A stretch of 64,000 bases of DNA, taken from positions 3,190,001-3,254,000 of the forward strand of contig NZ_AP025028.1 in NCBI RefSeq assembly GCF_003114835.2. Reading direction: 5' to 3'. The translations under genes and the position numbers were made by a program. The DNA comes from Leptospira kobayashii. GTDB lineage: Bacteria > Spirochaetota > Leptospiria > Leptospirales > Leptospiraceae. The notes under the pieces are model-generated. The model made no database searches, was not told the DNA's origin, and saw nothing but the letters and a program-made list of their open reading frames with translations. This document shows, piece by piece, positions 26,241-34,493 of this stretch (position 1 is the first letter of the stretch; the number at the start of each line of letters is the position of its first letter).

Positions 26241-28444
26241 ACAATCTAGGAACCATTCTTCTTGCATCTTCCCTCGCTATTTTATTCTTTTCACTGATTC
26301 AAACCGCTTACGGAATTTATAAAAAAGACCGCAAAGCCACGGAACTCGGCCGTTTGGCCCTGATGACAAATCCGGCCATCATCATCCTTACCTTTCTCGT
26401 ATTATTAACGCAGCTCGTAAGGTCCGACTATAGCAATTATTATGTGGTGATGCATTCCAGCGAACACCTTCCGTTATTCTATAAAATGACCGCCATCTGG
26501 TCGGGATCTTCCGGATCGCTTTTGTTTTGGAACCTGATCCTGAACGTATTCACCTTTATCGTGTTATGGCAAACCAGAAAATCCATCCAAGATAGAATTC
26601 CCGTGATGAATCTGATACTCGCCGTTCTTTCTGGATTCTTTTCTTTCTTAGCTGTATTTTACGCCGATGCGCAACCTTTCCGCGAATTCCAACCGGAAGC
26701 CGCCGCAGGAAGAGGACTCAATCCTCTTTTGCAACATTGGGCGATGATCATTCACCCTCCCATACTTTACATCGGTTATGTGAGTATTTCGATCCCTTTT
26801 GCGATCGCCATGTCTGCTCTCGTATCAGGCCAGCTTTCGGAAGATTGGATGAAGTTCATTCGCAAATGGACTTTGTTCTCCTGGTTTTTTTTGGGAACCG
26901 GAATTCTTTTAGGATCAAAGTGGGCCTATGAAGAGTTAGGTTGGGGTGGTTATTGGGCCTGGGACCCGGTAGAAAACGCATCTCTTATGCCTTGGCTTTT
27001 GACAAGTGCCTTCGTTCATTCCGTAGTGATTCAGGAAAGAAGAGGCATGCTTAAGTTTTGGAATATGATTCTGGTGATCCTGGCATTTCATTTCAGTTTG
27101 CTCGGTACTTGGATCACCCGTTCGGGTGTTTTGGAAGGACCTCATAGTTTTTCGAAATCCACAATCGGAACACCTTTCATTTGTTATATTATTGCAAGTT
27201 TTGTCTTTTTTACGGGCTTCGTTCTCTACAGAAGAAAAGACCTGGAACCGGAAAGAAATCTGGAAGCAATCACTTCGAAAGAAGGTAGTTTCCTACTGAA
27301 TAACTTTTTACTCGTTCTTTCCACGGCAGCCATTCTACTAGGAGTGTTTTCTCCACTTCTCTATGGAAAAGAATTCAAAGCTCCTTGGTTCAATTCTTGG
27401 GGCGTTCCTGCGGGGATTTTTCTATTACTCCTTATGGGTTCGGCTCCCTTACTCGCTTGGAGGAAAGGGGCAGGTTCGGTATTTTTGGCGACTTTGTTCA
27501 AACCGTTCCTGGTAGGACTGTTAGGTGCAGGCCTTTACATTCTATTCTACTCACAAAACTTCACACGGGGAGATTCGGAATACGGAGATCTTTTGAGTGA
27601 AGTTTATTCCGTTTTGACCGTCGGAATAGGGATCTTTACAATTGCAGGAATTTTTCAGGAATACTACCGAGGGATCAAAGCCCGTAAAGAACAAAACCCG
27701 GAAGAATCCTACTTCTCCAGCGCATTCAACCTTCTGATTAAAAACAAACGCCGGTATGGCGGTTACCTGGTTCATTTCGCGCTGGTTCTCATTTTTATCG
27801 GTTATGCGGGAAATGCATTTAAACAGAACACTTCCGTCAAATTTTATTACCAACTCTCCCCTCCTACTTCTCCGGAAGTGGTTTATACTTCCATCGACAA
27901 AAGCGTAATCTCCGGTTATCAAATCGAAGCTTCCACTTTAAAAATCAAACCCGTCATGGTTTCCGATAACGACGATAAACCGAACATTCAAAATGTAATC
28001 GTATCGCAAGAAGGAACATTCAGTATTTATCGAGGCACGACGAAGGAAGCCGATCTTGTTACGGAAAGAAGGTTTTATCCCCAGATCTCTCACCTAACAG
28101 GAGATTTCGAAACACATATCCCGACAAGCGAACCCGCGATTCTTTCTCTTCCCAAGGAAGATTTTTACATCCAATTGGGTGCTATTGAAAAAGCGGATAT
28201 GAGTTCCGAAAACCCGGATCTGCCTCTTATGTTTATGAATTATTATTTCACGGGCTCCACTCAAAATGAAAAACTCGCGCTCTATCTTCAATTCCCGAAA
28301 GAGATCGTTGCCAATCTGGAAATTTGGATCAACCCTCTTGTCAAATTGATTTGGATCGGATCTCTACTTTATTTCCTTACCGGAATTTTTCTTCTGCTAC
28401 CCATAGGAGAAAGAAAACCCGCAAAAAAGGAAACGGTAACATAG
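26237..28444 (+). CDS. ccmF: Cytochrome c haem lyase subunit CcmF
   Basis: A 735-residue membrane protein with about 15 helices. It carries the haem-handling WWD motif (WGGYWAWDPVENASLMPWL, about 235-253) and conserved histidines (for example MIIHPPILYIGYV and LGTWITRSGVLEGPHSFS). A C-terminal periplasmic domain precedes the last helix. It attaches haem to apocytochrome c in the periplasm. It is coupled to ccmE by overlap, and ccmH starts at the base after its stop. Confidence 0.93.
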   Translation: MNNLGTILLASSLAILFFSLIQTAYGIYKKDRKATELGRLALMTNPAIIILTFLVLLTQLVRSDYSNYYVVMHSSEHLPLFYKMTAIWSGSSGSLLFWNLILNVFTFIVLWQTRKSIQDRIPVMNLILAVLSGFFSFLAVFYADAQPFREFQPEAAAGRGLNPLLQHWAMIIHPPILYIGYVSISIPFAIAMSALVSGQLSEDWMKFIRKWTLFSWFFLGTGILLGSKWAYEELGWGGYWAWDPVENASLMPWLLTSAFVHSVVIQERRGMLKFWNMILVILAFHFSLLGTWITRSGVLEGPHSFSKSTIGTPFICYIIASFVFFTGFVLYRRKDLEPERNLEAITSKEGSFLLNNFLLVLSTAAILLGVFSPLLYGKEFKAPWFNSWGVPAGIFLLLLMGSAPLLAWRKGAGSVFLATLFKPFLVGLLGAGLYILFYSQNFTRGDSEYGDLLSEVYSVLTVGIGIFTIAGIFQEYYRGIKARKEQNPEESYFSSAFNLLIKNKRRYGGYLVHFALVLIFIGYAGNAFKQNTSVKFYYQLSPPTSPEVVYTSIDKSVISGYQIEASTLKIKPVMVSDNDDKPNIQNVIVSQEGTFSIYRGTTKEADLVTERRFYPQISHLTGDFETHIPTSEPAILSLPKEDFYIQLGAIEKADMSSENPDLPLMFMNYYFTGSTQNEKLALYLQFPKEIVANLEIWINPLVKLIWIGSLLYFLTGIFLLLPIGERKPAKKETVT

Positions 28445-29134
28445 ATGAACAAACTTATACTTGTTAGTTTGGGCGAATCCCCCTTACGGGGGTCGGGCTA
28501 TCCGCTCCAATCTGCTTCGCAGGATTTCCGCTTCTATCCCTTTCGCAAACTTTCCGGAGTTTATAAAGCTTTTATCACGTTGTTCCTATTCGTTTTTTTG
28601 AGCTTGTCCCCTTCCGGTTTAATGGCACAAAAAACCACTACTAACCTCAAAGATCCCGCCCAAATCAAATCCTTTCACGAAGCTACGGAACGGATCCGAT
28701 GTATTTGTCTGCCAAGTCTTCCTATCCAAGCTTGTTCGTTTAACATGTGTTCTGCGTCAAGCTACTTAAAATCCTTTATTGAAAACCGAATTCGGGAAGG
28801 AATGAGTTCCGACGAAATCGTAAATAAAATGCAAAACGGATTTGGAGAAGGAATTCTGACTGACTCCGTGGTAAAACATTTTGTGGAAAGCGGAAACCAA
28901 GGCATGGTGGATTCCCTTGTCTATGGATTCGGCCCGAAGATTCTAGCGACTCCCGATAGCACTTGGATCAATTTCACATTATTCGGATTAGGTGTTCTGG
29001 GACTTGGTTTGATTTATCTGTATTTCACTAAATTCAAGCCCAATCTAAAGAAAGAAACGCCTTCCGGGAAGGCAGATTTAACCACCGATGAAATCAATCG
29101 AAAGATAAAGAATTGGGAGAATTCAGAGGGGTAG
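28445..29134 (+). CDS. ccmH: CcmH-like cytochrome c biogenesis protein with in-frame repeat insertion
   Basis: A 229-residue ORF starting directly after ccmF, with GGAAACGG upstream. Residues about 11-35 (GESPLRGSGYPLQSASQDFR...) are encoded by a palindromic repeat, not by typical protein sequence. The true signal region follows (FITLFLFVFLSLSPSGLMA, 43-61). The mature part resembles CcmH: FIENRIREGMSSDEIVNKMQ, GFGEGIL, and a C-terminal helix (FTLFGLGVLGLGLIYLYF). The usual LRCxxC site is replaced by RCIC (86/88) plus C97 and C102. It would reduce apocytochrome thiols. Confidence 0.8.
   Translation: MNKLILVSLGESPLRGSGYPLQSASQDFRFYPFRKLSGVYKAFITLFLFVFLSLSPSGLMAQKTTTNLKDPAQIKSFHEATERIRCICLPSLPIQACSFNMCSASSYLKSFIENRIREGMSSDEIVNKMQNGFGEGILTDSVVKHFVESGNQGMVDSLVYGFGPKILATPDSTWINFTLFGLGVLGLGLIYLYFTKFKPNLKKETPSGKADLTTDEINRKIKNWENSEG
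28471..28551. repeat. Double-hairpin repeat element inside ccmH leader
   Basis: Hairpin 1: CCCCC-TTAC-GGGGG (28479-28492). Hairpin 2: AATCTGC-TTC-GCAGGATT with one bulge (28509-28526). The flanks carry the near-repeat pair CTATCCGCTCC and TTTCCGCTTCTATCCC. The element is about 80 bp, keeps the reading frame, and has base composition unlike the surrounding gene. The TTC-loop hairpin is shared in style with the element at 25553. Confidence 0.7.
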
Positions 29135-29185
29135 GAAATCCGGATTCGCGGGTGAAACTGGGTTATGTCACATTATGATCCTTTC

Positions 29186-29317
29186 TCCCCCACCCTGTTT
29201 AGGGTTGGGGGGTGTGGCTCGTGGGCTGCCGTCTACCACCTAACATACAATCAAAGATCTGGCGACCGCAACTTCAAATTCTAGAAAAATTTTCCCTAAA
29301 CATTCGCCTTTTTGCCT
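29186..29317. repeat. Dispersed ~110-bp repeat, copy B, with leading hairpin
   Basis: A GC-rich hairpin (CCCCCACCCT-GTTT-AGGGTTGGGGG, about 29186-29212) runs into the conserved part (29206-29317), which matches copy A at 25629-25739. Hairpin TCTGG/CTAGA replaces copy A's TCTGG/CCAGA, so pairing is kept by a wobble. Its right end lies inside the bioF-like gene and supplies that gene's stop codon and last codons. Confidence 0.85.
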
Positions 29318-30456
29318 GCCCGAATCTGAATCAAACTGCTTACTAAATTTTGAATGTCCTCCTCCCGAATGGTGGCATTTAAACTCACCCTCAGTCTAGG
29401 CGTAGGCACGGTAGGAGGGCGGATTGCACGAACATCCAACCCCTTTTTCTTCAATTCCTCGGAATAGCATAATGCCTGTTCCTCGGATTCCATTAAGATC
29501 GGAACAATATGCGAGACGGAAGGAGAAATACTGAATCCGTTCTCTAAAAGATTTCTTCGCAAAATATCTGCTATATGAAGCAAATGAATCCTTTCCTCGT
29601 CCATATCGCGCAATATACTCAAAGATTTCAAAGCAGCCGTGTAAATAGCCGGCAACGAAGCGGTGCTGAATATAAAAGATCTCATACGATTCACGAGATG
29701 TTCCCGGCCGAGTTTCGTAGTAGCAATGATCCCGCCTTCCAAACCCAAAGATTTCCCCAAGGTATAGATTCGATAATCAATGGATTCGATTTCTTCCTGA
29801 TTCAAATCAGCGAATGCCATTCCCCGGCCGCCCTTACCGAAAATCCCGAACGAATGTGCTTCATCTAAAATCAGAATCGCATTGTATTTTTTCTTCAGAA
29901 AAACTAACCTTTGTAAGTTTGGTTTGTCCCCATCCATACTGAAAAGAGATTCCGATACAATGATCTTTTTTTTTGATTTGGAATCTTCCGAAGAAGCAGC
30001 TTTTATCAATTGTTCTTCCAGATGATCCAAGTCCAAATGGTTGTAATATTTTTTGATGGCGCCGGAGATGCGAATCCCATCCAAAATGGATGCATGATTC
30101 AAACGATCCGTAAAAATAATAGTGCGAGAATCCGCAATCGTATCGATCAATCCGAAGTTTGCAATAAAGCCGTTTGCGACTGTTAGACTTGCTCCGGAAT
30201 GCACAAAGGAAGAAAATTCATTTTCCCAATCTTCCATCGTTTGCCTATGACCACGCACCAAACGAGCTGCCGTAGAGCCGACAGTATCCGTATCCAGAGC
30301 CTCTTTAAAGGCATGGACAATATCCCTATTTTTGGATAATCCCAAGTAGTCATTGGAGCAAAAATCAATTCCATCAGTTACCTTACATTGCCTGTAAAGG
30401 TTCTTCGCGCGAATCGATTTCATTTCCTCTTCGATTTGTTTCCAATGATCGTACAT
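29296..30456 (-). CDS. bioF: 8-amino-7-oxononanoate synthase / alpha-oxoamine synthase (BioF-like)
   Basis: A 386-residue PLP enzyme of the alpha-oxoamine synthase family, which condenses an amino acid with an acyl thioester (alanine and pimeloyl-ACP/CoA in BioF). Motifs: DFCSNDYLGLSKN, LILDEAHSFGIFGKGGRG (PLP-binding Asp/His) and YTLGKSLGLEGGII with the Schiff-base Lys. Glycine C-acetyltransferase or an acyl-sphinganine-type enzyme are alternatives, as no other biotin gene is adjacent. Its last residues (AGKKANV) and stop come from repeat copy B. Confidence 0.8.
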   Translation of the reverse strand: MYDHWKQIEEEMKSIRAKNLYRQCKVTDGIDFCSNDYLGLSKNRDIVHAFKEALDTDTVGSTAARLVRGHRQTMEDWENEFSSFVHSGASLTVANGFIANFGLIDTIADSRTIIFTDRLNHASILDGIRISGAIKKYYNHLDLDHLEEQLIKAASSEDSKSKKKIIVSESLFSMDGDKPNLQRLVFLKKKYNAILILDEAHSFGIFGKGGRGMAFADLNQEEIESIDYRIYTLGKSLGLEGGIIATTKLGREHLVNRMRSFIFSTASLPAIYTAALKSLSILRDMDEERIHLLHIADILRRNLLENGFSISPSVSHIVPILMESEEQALCYSEELKKKGLDVRAIRPPTVPTPRLRVSLNATIREEDIQNLVSSLIQIRAGKKANV

Positions 30457-30531
30457 AGTTTACTAAATTCCCGGATGAAGTTTTTTTTCCGATTTCTTTT
30501 TGCCTATAGTGATAAATTCTTCTCTTCAGAT

Positions 30532-31269
30532 ATGGATTCTTTTCCTTTTTCCGAAAACGATCTTATACGCATGAAAAATGCAAAAAAAATCTCTGCCATC
30601 ACAGGCGCAGGTATTTCGAGCGAAAGCGGGATCCCTACATTCCGAGGAGAAGGCGGATTGTGGAAAAATTACAGAGCGGAAGACTTGGCAACACCGGAAG
30701 CATTTGCCAAAAATCCCGATCTGGTTTGGGAATGGTACGACTGGAGAAGAGGGATTTGTGCGGAAGCTTCACCGAACCCGGGGCATTTAACACTTGCAAA
30801 ATGGGAGAATCTCGTCCCCCATTTTACCCTGATTACTCAGAATGTGGACGGATTGCACTCCCGGGCCGGGTCTAGGAATTTATATCAAATCCATGGAAAT
30901 ATATTCACTGCAAGATGTCTTGGCTGTGGAAATCTAACAGACATCGATCCGAAAAAACAAAGGGAAGATTCCTGTTCCATTTGCCATTCCAAACTTAGAC
31001 CGCATATACTTTGGTTTGGCGAAACTTACGAATCAGGTTTACTCGAATCCTGCTTTGAAACAACTTCTTCTTCCGATTTGATATTGATCATCGGAACGAG
31101 TGCCAATGTCTCCGTTCCGGCAAGCATGGCAAAGGAAGGAATCCGCAATGGTGCTCTCAGCATAGAAATCAATCCGGAAAGGACTTCATTATCCGATTTG
31201 GTCGATTATTCATTACAAGGGAAATCGGGGGAAATTTTACCAAAATTACTGGATGAAATTTATAAATAG
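30532..31269 (+). CDS. Sir2-family NAD-dependent protein deacylase (sirtuin)
   Basis: A 245-residue sirtuin from the ATG at 30532; an in-frame upstream start would overlap the divergent bioF gene. Motifs: AITGAGISSESGIPTFRG (NAD site), TQNVDGLHSRAG, catalytic His in IHGNIFTARC, two zinc CxxC pairs (CLGC, CSIC) and IIGTSANVSVPAS. WYDWRR near residue 70 gives the Tyr-xx-Arg pair that marks SIRT5/CobB-type enzymes removing succinyl or malonyl groups as well as acetyl. Confidence 0.92.
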   Translation: MDSFPFSENDLIRMKNAKKISAITGAGISSESGIPTFRGEGGLWKNYRAEDLATPEAFAKNPDLVWEWYDWRRGICAEASPNPGHLTLAKWENLVPHFTLITQNVDGLHSRAGSRNLYQIHGNIFTARCLGCGNLTDIDPKKQREDSCSICHSKLRPHILWFGETYESGLLESCFETTSSSDLILIIGTSANVSVPASMAKEGIRNGALSIEINPERTSLSDLVDYSLQGKSGEILPKLLDEIYK

Positions 31270-31286
31270 AATGAAATGACCTTTAT

Positions 31287-31643
31287 ATGATTACGGTTCT
31301 ACTCTTATTTTTATCGAATATTTTTATGACATTCGCCTGGTACGGCCACCTAAAGTATGCTAAGTCCAACGGAGTATTTTATGTGATCCTATTTTCCTGG
31401 GGAATCGCTTTTTTCGAATATATGCTGATGGTCCCTGCAAACAGAATCGGTTACACTCAATACAGACTGGAAGGTTTTCAATTGAAAATCCTACAGGAGA
31501 TCATAACCATCGTCGTATTTATTTGTTTTGCGACATTCGTACTCGGGGAAAAAATAAAATGGAATTATATAATCAGCTTCGGACTGATCGTGCTTGCAGG
31601 TTATTTTGCATTCGCATTTGGAAAAGGATCACAGGGACATTAG
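31287..31643 (+). CDS. DUF486 family membrane protein
   Basis: A 118-residue protein with four membrane helices and the DUF486 signature (LSNIFMTFAWYGHLKY; FEYMLMVPANRIGY; FQLKILQEIITIVVF). The family is related to small drug/metabolite transporters, but its function is unknown. It starts 17 bp after the sirtuin gene, and its 3' end overlaps coaB by 15 bp in convergent orientation. Confidence 0.88.
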   Translation: MITVLLLFLSNIFMTFAWYGHLKYAKSNGVFYVILFSWGIAFFEYMLMVPANRIGYTQYRLEGFQLKILQEIITIVVFICFATFVLGEKIKWNYIISFGLIVLAGYFAFAFGKGSQGH

Positions 31644-32306
31644 GAACTGAACCAATTCTTTTGCGATTGTTTCTTTTGATGAAGGTCCGATTTCCTTCAC
31701 TACCCCGGAACGGTTGTATATGCGAACAGATGAGTCTTTTTCACCAAATCCTTCCGTTTGGCTGACATAGTTTCCTATGATCCAGTCGATTCCTTTTTTT
31801 TCCAATTTTTCTTTGGCGTATTTTTCAAGATCTCTTGTTTCTGCGGCAAACCCGATGCGAACTGCGTTTTTCCAACCCTTCTCTTTCACAAAGGCGGACA
31901 CTTGTTGCAAGATATCGGGATTTTCCTCCAGTTCCAGAAGCAATCCTTTTTTGGCACCTTCCCTATTGTCTTTCTTTATCTTATGTTCTGCGGTCATGAT
32001 CGGACGAAAATCGGCAGGAGCGGCCGCCATAACGAGAAGAGTGTCCTCTTCCATTTCCTCAAGCACCGCGTCTCTTAATTGAATCGTAGTTTCGACCGAA
32101 ATGATTTTCTTTGCGCGATCCACATAAGCATACTTTTCCAATGTATTTCCATGAATATACACCACATCAATATTATGTGAAATGAAGGCTTTTGCAATAT
32201 GGAAGCCCATTTTTCCGGAAGAGGCATTCGAGATATAACGGACCGGATCAATCCACTCTCTGGTCGGGCCGGATGTGACGATGATTTTTTTGTATTTGGA
32301 ATTCAT
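31629..32306 (-). CDS. coaB: Phosphopantothenate-cysteine ligase (stand-alone CoaB)
   Basis: A 225-residue CoaB domain. It has the nucleotide-binding start IIVTSGPTREWIDPVRYISN, followed by ASSGKMGFHIAKAF. The motif MAAAPADFRPIMTAEHKIKK is in the middle and IGFAAETRDLEKYAKEKLEKK later. It joins cysteine to 4'-phosphopantothenate in coenzyme A synthesis. In most bacteria this is the C-terminal half of CoaBC; here it is a separate gene 26 bp after coaC. Confidence 0.9.
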   Translation of the reverse strand: MNSKYKKIIVTSGPTREWIDPVRYISNASSGKMGFHIAKAFISHNIDVVYIHGNTLEKYAYVDRAKKIISVETTIQLRDAVLEEMEEDTLLVMAAAPADFRPIMTAEHKIKKDNREGAKKGLLLELEENPDILQQVSAFVKEKGWKNAVRIGFAAETRDLEKYAKEKLEKKGIDWIIGNYVSQTEGFGEKDSSVRIYNRSGVVKEIGPSSKETIAKELVQFLMSL

Positions 32307-32332
32307 AAAAGGAGAAGGTGTGAAAAATTAAT

Positions 32333-32866
32333 TTATATTTTAGAATGAAGCTCTATGATTTTTTCTTCAATGGATTCAACGGTTGCCAATTTCCCATAAC
32401 CCTCGTCCCCACAGACCACAATTCCTCTGTCAGGTGAAACGATATGAACGCCGTCTTTTTCCAGAAGGGACAAATTTCTCTGAACGGCTTTATGAAGATA
32501 CATTCCGGGATTCATAGAAGGAGCAACAAGTATCGGGCAAGTCGCCGCAAGATAAGTGGAAGTTACCAAATCGTCAGCGATTCCGTTTGCCATTTTGCCG
32601 ATTGTATTTGCGGAAGCGGGAACCACTGCAAATACGGACGCAATATTTTTAATTTCAATATGAGCCATCCCGGTATCGAACTCGTTGATTCTCACCGGTT
32701 TACCAGTTAACGCTTCAAAGGTGATCTTTCCCACAAAATGTGTCGCATTTTCCGTCATGATCACCCGAACGGGAAATCCTTTTTTGGTGAGATTACGCAC
32801 GAGTTCACATGCCTTATAAGCGGCGATGGAACCGGAAACAGCGATTACAATTTCTTTTGAACTCAA
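32333..32866 (-). CDS. coaC: Phosphopantothenoylcysteine decarboxylase (stand-alone CoaC)
   Basis: A 177-residue flavoprotein of the HFCD family: [20 protein letters not shown] at the N-terminus, the active-site His in [32 protein letters not shown], and the substrate-binding APSMNPGMY. It decarboxylates the product of CoaB. With coaB it forms a split version of the usual CoaBC fusion. It starts 2 bp after the transporter gene's stop. Confidence 0.9.
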   Translation of the reverse strand: MSSKEIVIAVSGSIAAYKACELVRNLTKKGFPVRVIMTENATHFVGKITFEALTGKPVRINEFDTGMAHIEIKNIASVFAVVPASANTIGKMANGIADDLVTSTYLAATCPILVAPSMNPGMYLHKAVQRNLSLLEKDGVHIVSPDRGIVVCGDEGYGKLATVESIEEKIIELHSKI

Positions 32867-32868
32867 AA

Positions 32869-34245
32869 TTACCTGTCCTCGCCTGCCAGTTCCTTCTCCG
32901 ATTCGGAATCCGATTCGTCCGCAAAATCTCCCTTAGGTGTAAATAAAATGGATACGATTTTGTTTCCCTCCATTTTTTTCACCTTTAGAATTCCTTTTTT
33001 GATTCGAACGGAACTTCCTTCTTTGGGCATGTCTTCGTTTTTTTCCAAAAAGTATCCTGCGATGGTTCTGACTTCTTCCATATCCGCAGGCTCTTCCCCT
33101 TCCAGAATTCCGGTGAGGCTGTCGATTTCCGTTTCTCCGTCGATCAGGATCGGTTTTGATTTTTTAGTAACTGCGGGAGTGTCTTTCTCATCAGTATCCG
33201 TTTCATCCCGGATCTCACCGAAAAATTCTTCAATGATATCTTCCAATGTCAAAAGTCCGGCAACTCCGCCGTATTCGTCGATTACGATCGCCATATGTTG
33301 CTTTTTTTCTCGGAGTTTGGACATCACTCTTTCGATCGACATGGATTCGGGAACAACGGCAAAATCCCTTTCCATAATCGCTGTTATCTTTTCTTTTTTG
33401 CCTTTGCTTGTGGCATGATCGGCCTGCCATTTGAGATATTTTTGAACATGTATAACACCAGTTATCTTGTCCAACGTTCCGTCGTAAATCGGATATCTGG
33501 AAAAACTATGTTCGGCGATCAAAGGAAGAATCTTATCAATCGTCGAATCCTGCGAGATACCTACAATGGACAGACGATGAGTCATTACATCTTTCGCAGT
33601 ATGTTCCGAAAAATCGAAAGTCTTTTGGATGAGGCGCATCTCTTCATTGTCGATTCGCCCGCTTTTCCTTTGCTCTTCAATGATGATCATCAACTCTTCG
33701 GGAGAGTGGACGTATTTATCGCCTGTTCGCTGGAGGCGAAAAATAGTAAGAACTCCTCCTGCAAGACGGTTCATCACGAATGTTACTGGAAAAAACAAAT
33801 AATAGAACAACCACATTGGTCCGGAAACACCCAAAGCGACAGCTTCGGTATTTTGAATCGCAATGGTTTTGGGAACAAGCTCTCCCAAAATCACGTGAAA
33901 GAGAGTGATCAGAGTAAAAGCCACTCCGATGGAGATACTATGAATCGTAACCGGTTCCGCAGGAATGGTAAACAGACTAAAGATCCCGCCTACTATCCTT
34001 GCAAAATATTCTTCTCCGATCCAACCGAGAAGTAAACTAGCAACCGTTATACCCACTTGGCAAACGGAAAGCATATCGTCGATTTTTCCAATCGCTTTTT
34101 TTGTCAAAAGCGCCATGGAACGATTTTCTTTGACCAACTCCTCCAAACGGGAAGGGCGCAAGGATACCATAGCAAACTCGGAGGCTACGAAAAACCCGTT
34201 GATAAAGACCAGAAGAAAGATAAGAAAAATGCCTATCAGTTCCAT
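32869..34245 (-). CDS. CNNM/CorC (HlyC-like) transporter with CBS pair
   Basis: A 458-residue membrane protein. An N-terminal CNNM (DUF21) domain with about four helices ([39 protein letters not shown]) is followed by two CBS domains (about 215-335; [40 protein letters not shown]). A C-terminal CorC_HlyC domain begins near [15 protein letters not shown]. The family exports magnesium or related cations or regulates their transport; 'haemolysin' in old annotations is unlikely. Confidence 0.9.
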   Translation of the reverse strand: MELIGIFLIFLLVFINGFFVASEFAMVSLRPSRLEELVKENRSMALLTKKAIGKIDDMLSVCQVGITVASLLLGWIGEEYFARIVGGIFSLFTIPAEPVTIHSISIGVAFTLITLFHVILGELVPKTIAIQNTEAVALGVSGPMWLFYYLFFPVTFVMNRLAGGVLTIFRLQRTGDKYVHSPEELMIIIEEQRKSGRIDNEEMRLIQKTFDFSEHTAKDVMTHRLSIVGISQDSTIDKILPLIAEHSFSRYPIYDGTLDKITGVIHVQKYLKWQADHATSKGKKEKITAIMERDFAVVPESMSIERVMSKLREKKQHMAIVIDEYGGVAGLLTLEDIIEEFFGEIRDETDTDEKDTPAVTKKSKPILIDGETEIDSLTGILEGEEPADMEEVRTIAGYFLEKNEDMPKEGSSVRIKKGILKVKKMEGNKIVSILFTPKGDFADESDSESEKELAGEDR

Positions 34246-34493
34246 AAGAACTCTTTTCTTTGATGAGTGTGGAAAGGCAAAGGTCGGAAGGATGACAGTT
34301 CAAAACTGAGAAAGAATGGCAAAATGAGCGGCAAAATAAAAATACTATCGGGGTCCATCGCGGATGTGTAACTCTTCCTCCTAAGGAGAGATGAATAACT
34401 GATAAGTATTGGAATTACTCATACACTGTCAGCCTATATTTTTCGAAAAAAAGAACCAAATTTTGGAATTATGTCCCATTGTGTTTTTCCCAT

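Noticed and set aside
32869..34245. Haemolysin
   Set aside because: The HlyC label is historical; the CNNM-CBS-CorC domain order indicates a cation transport protein.
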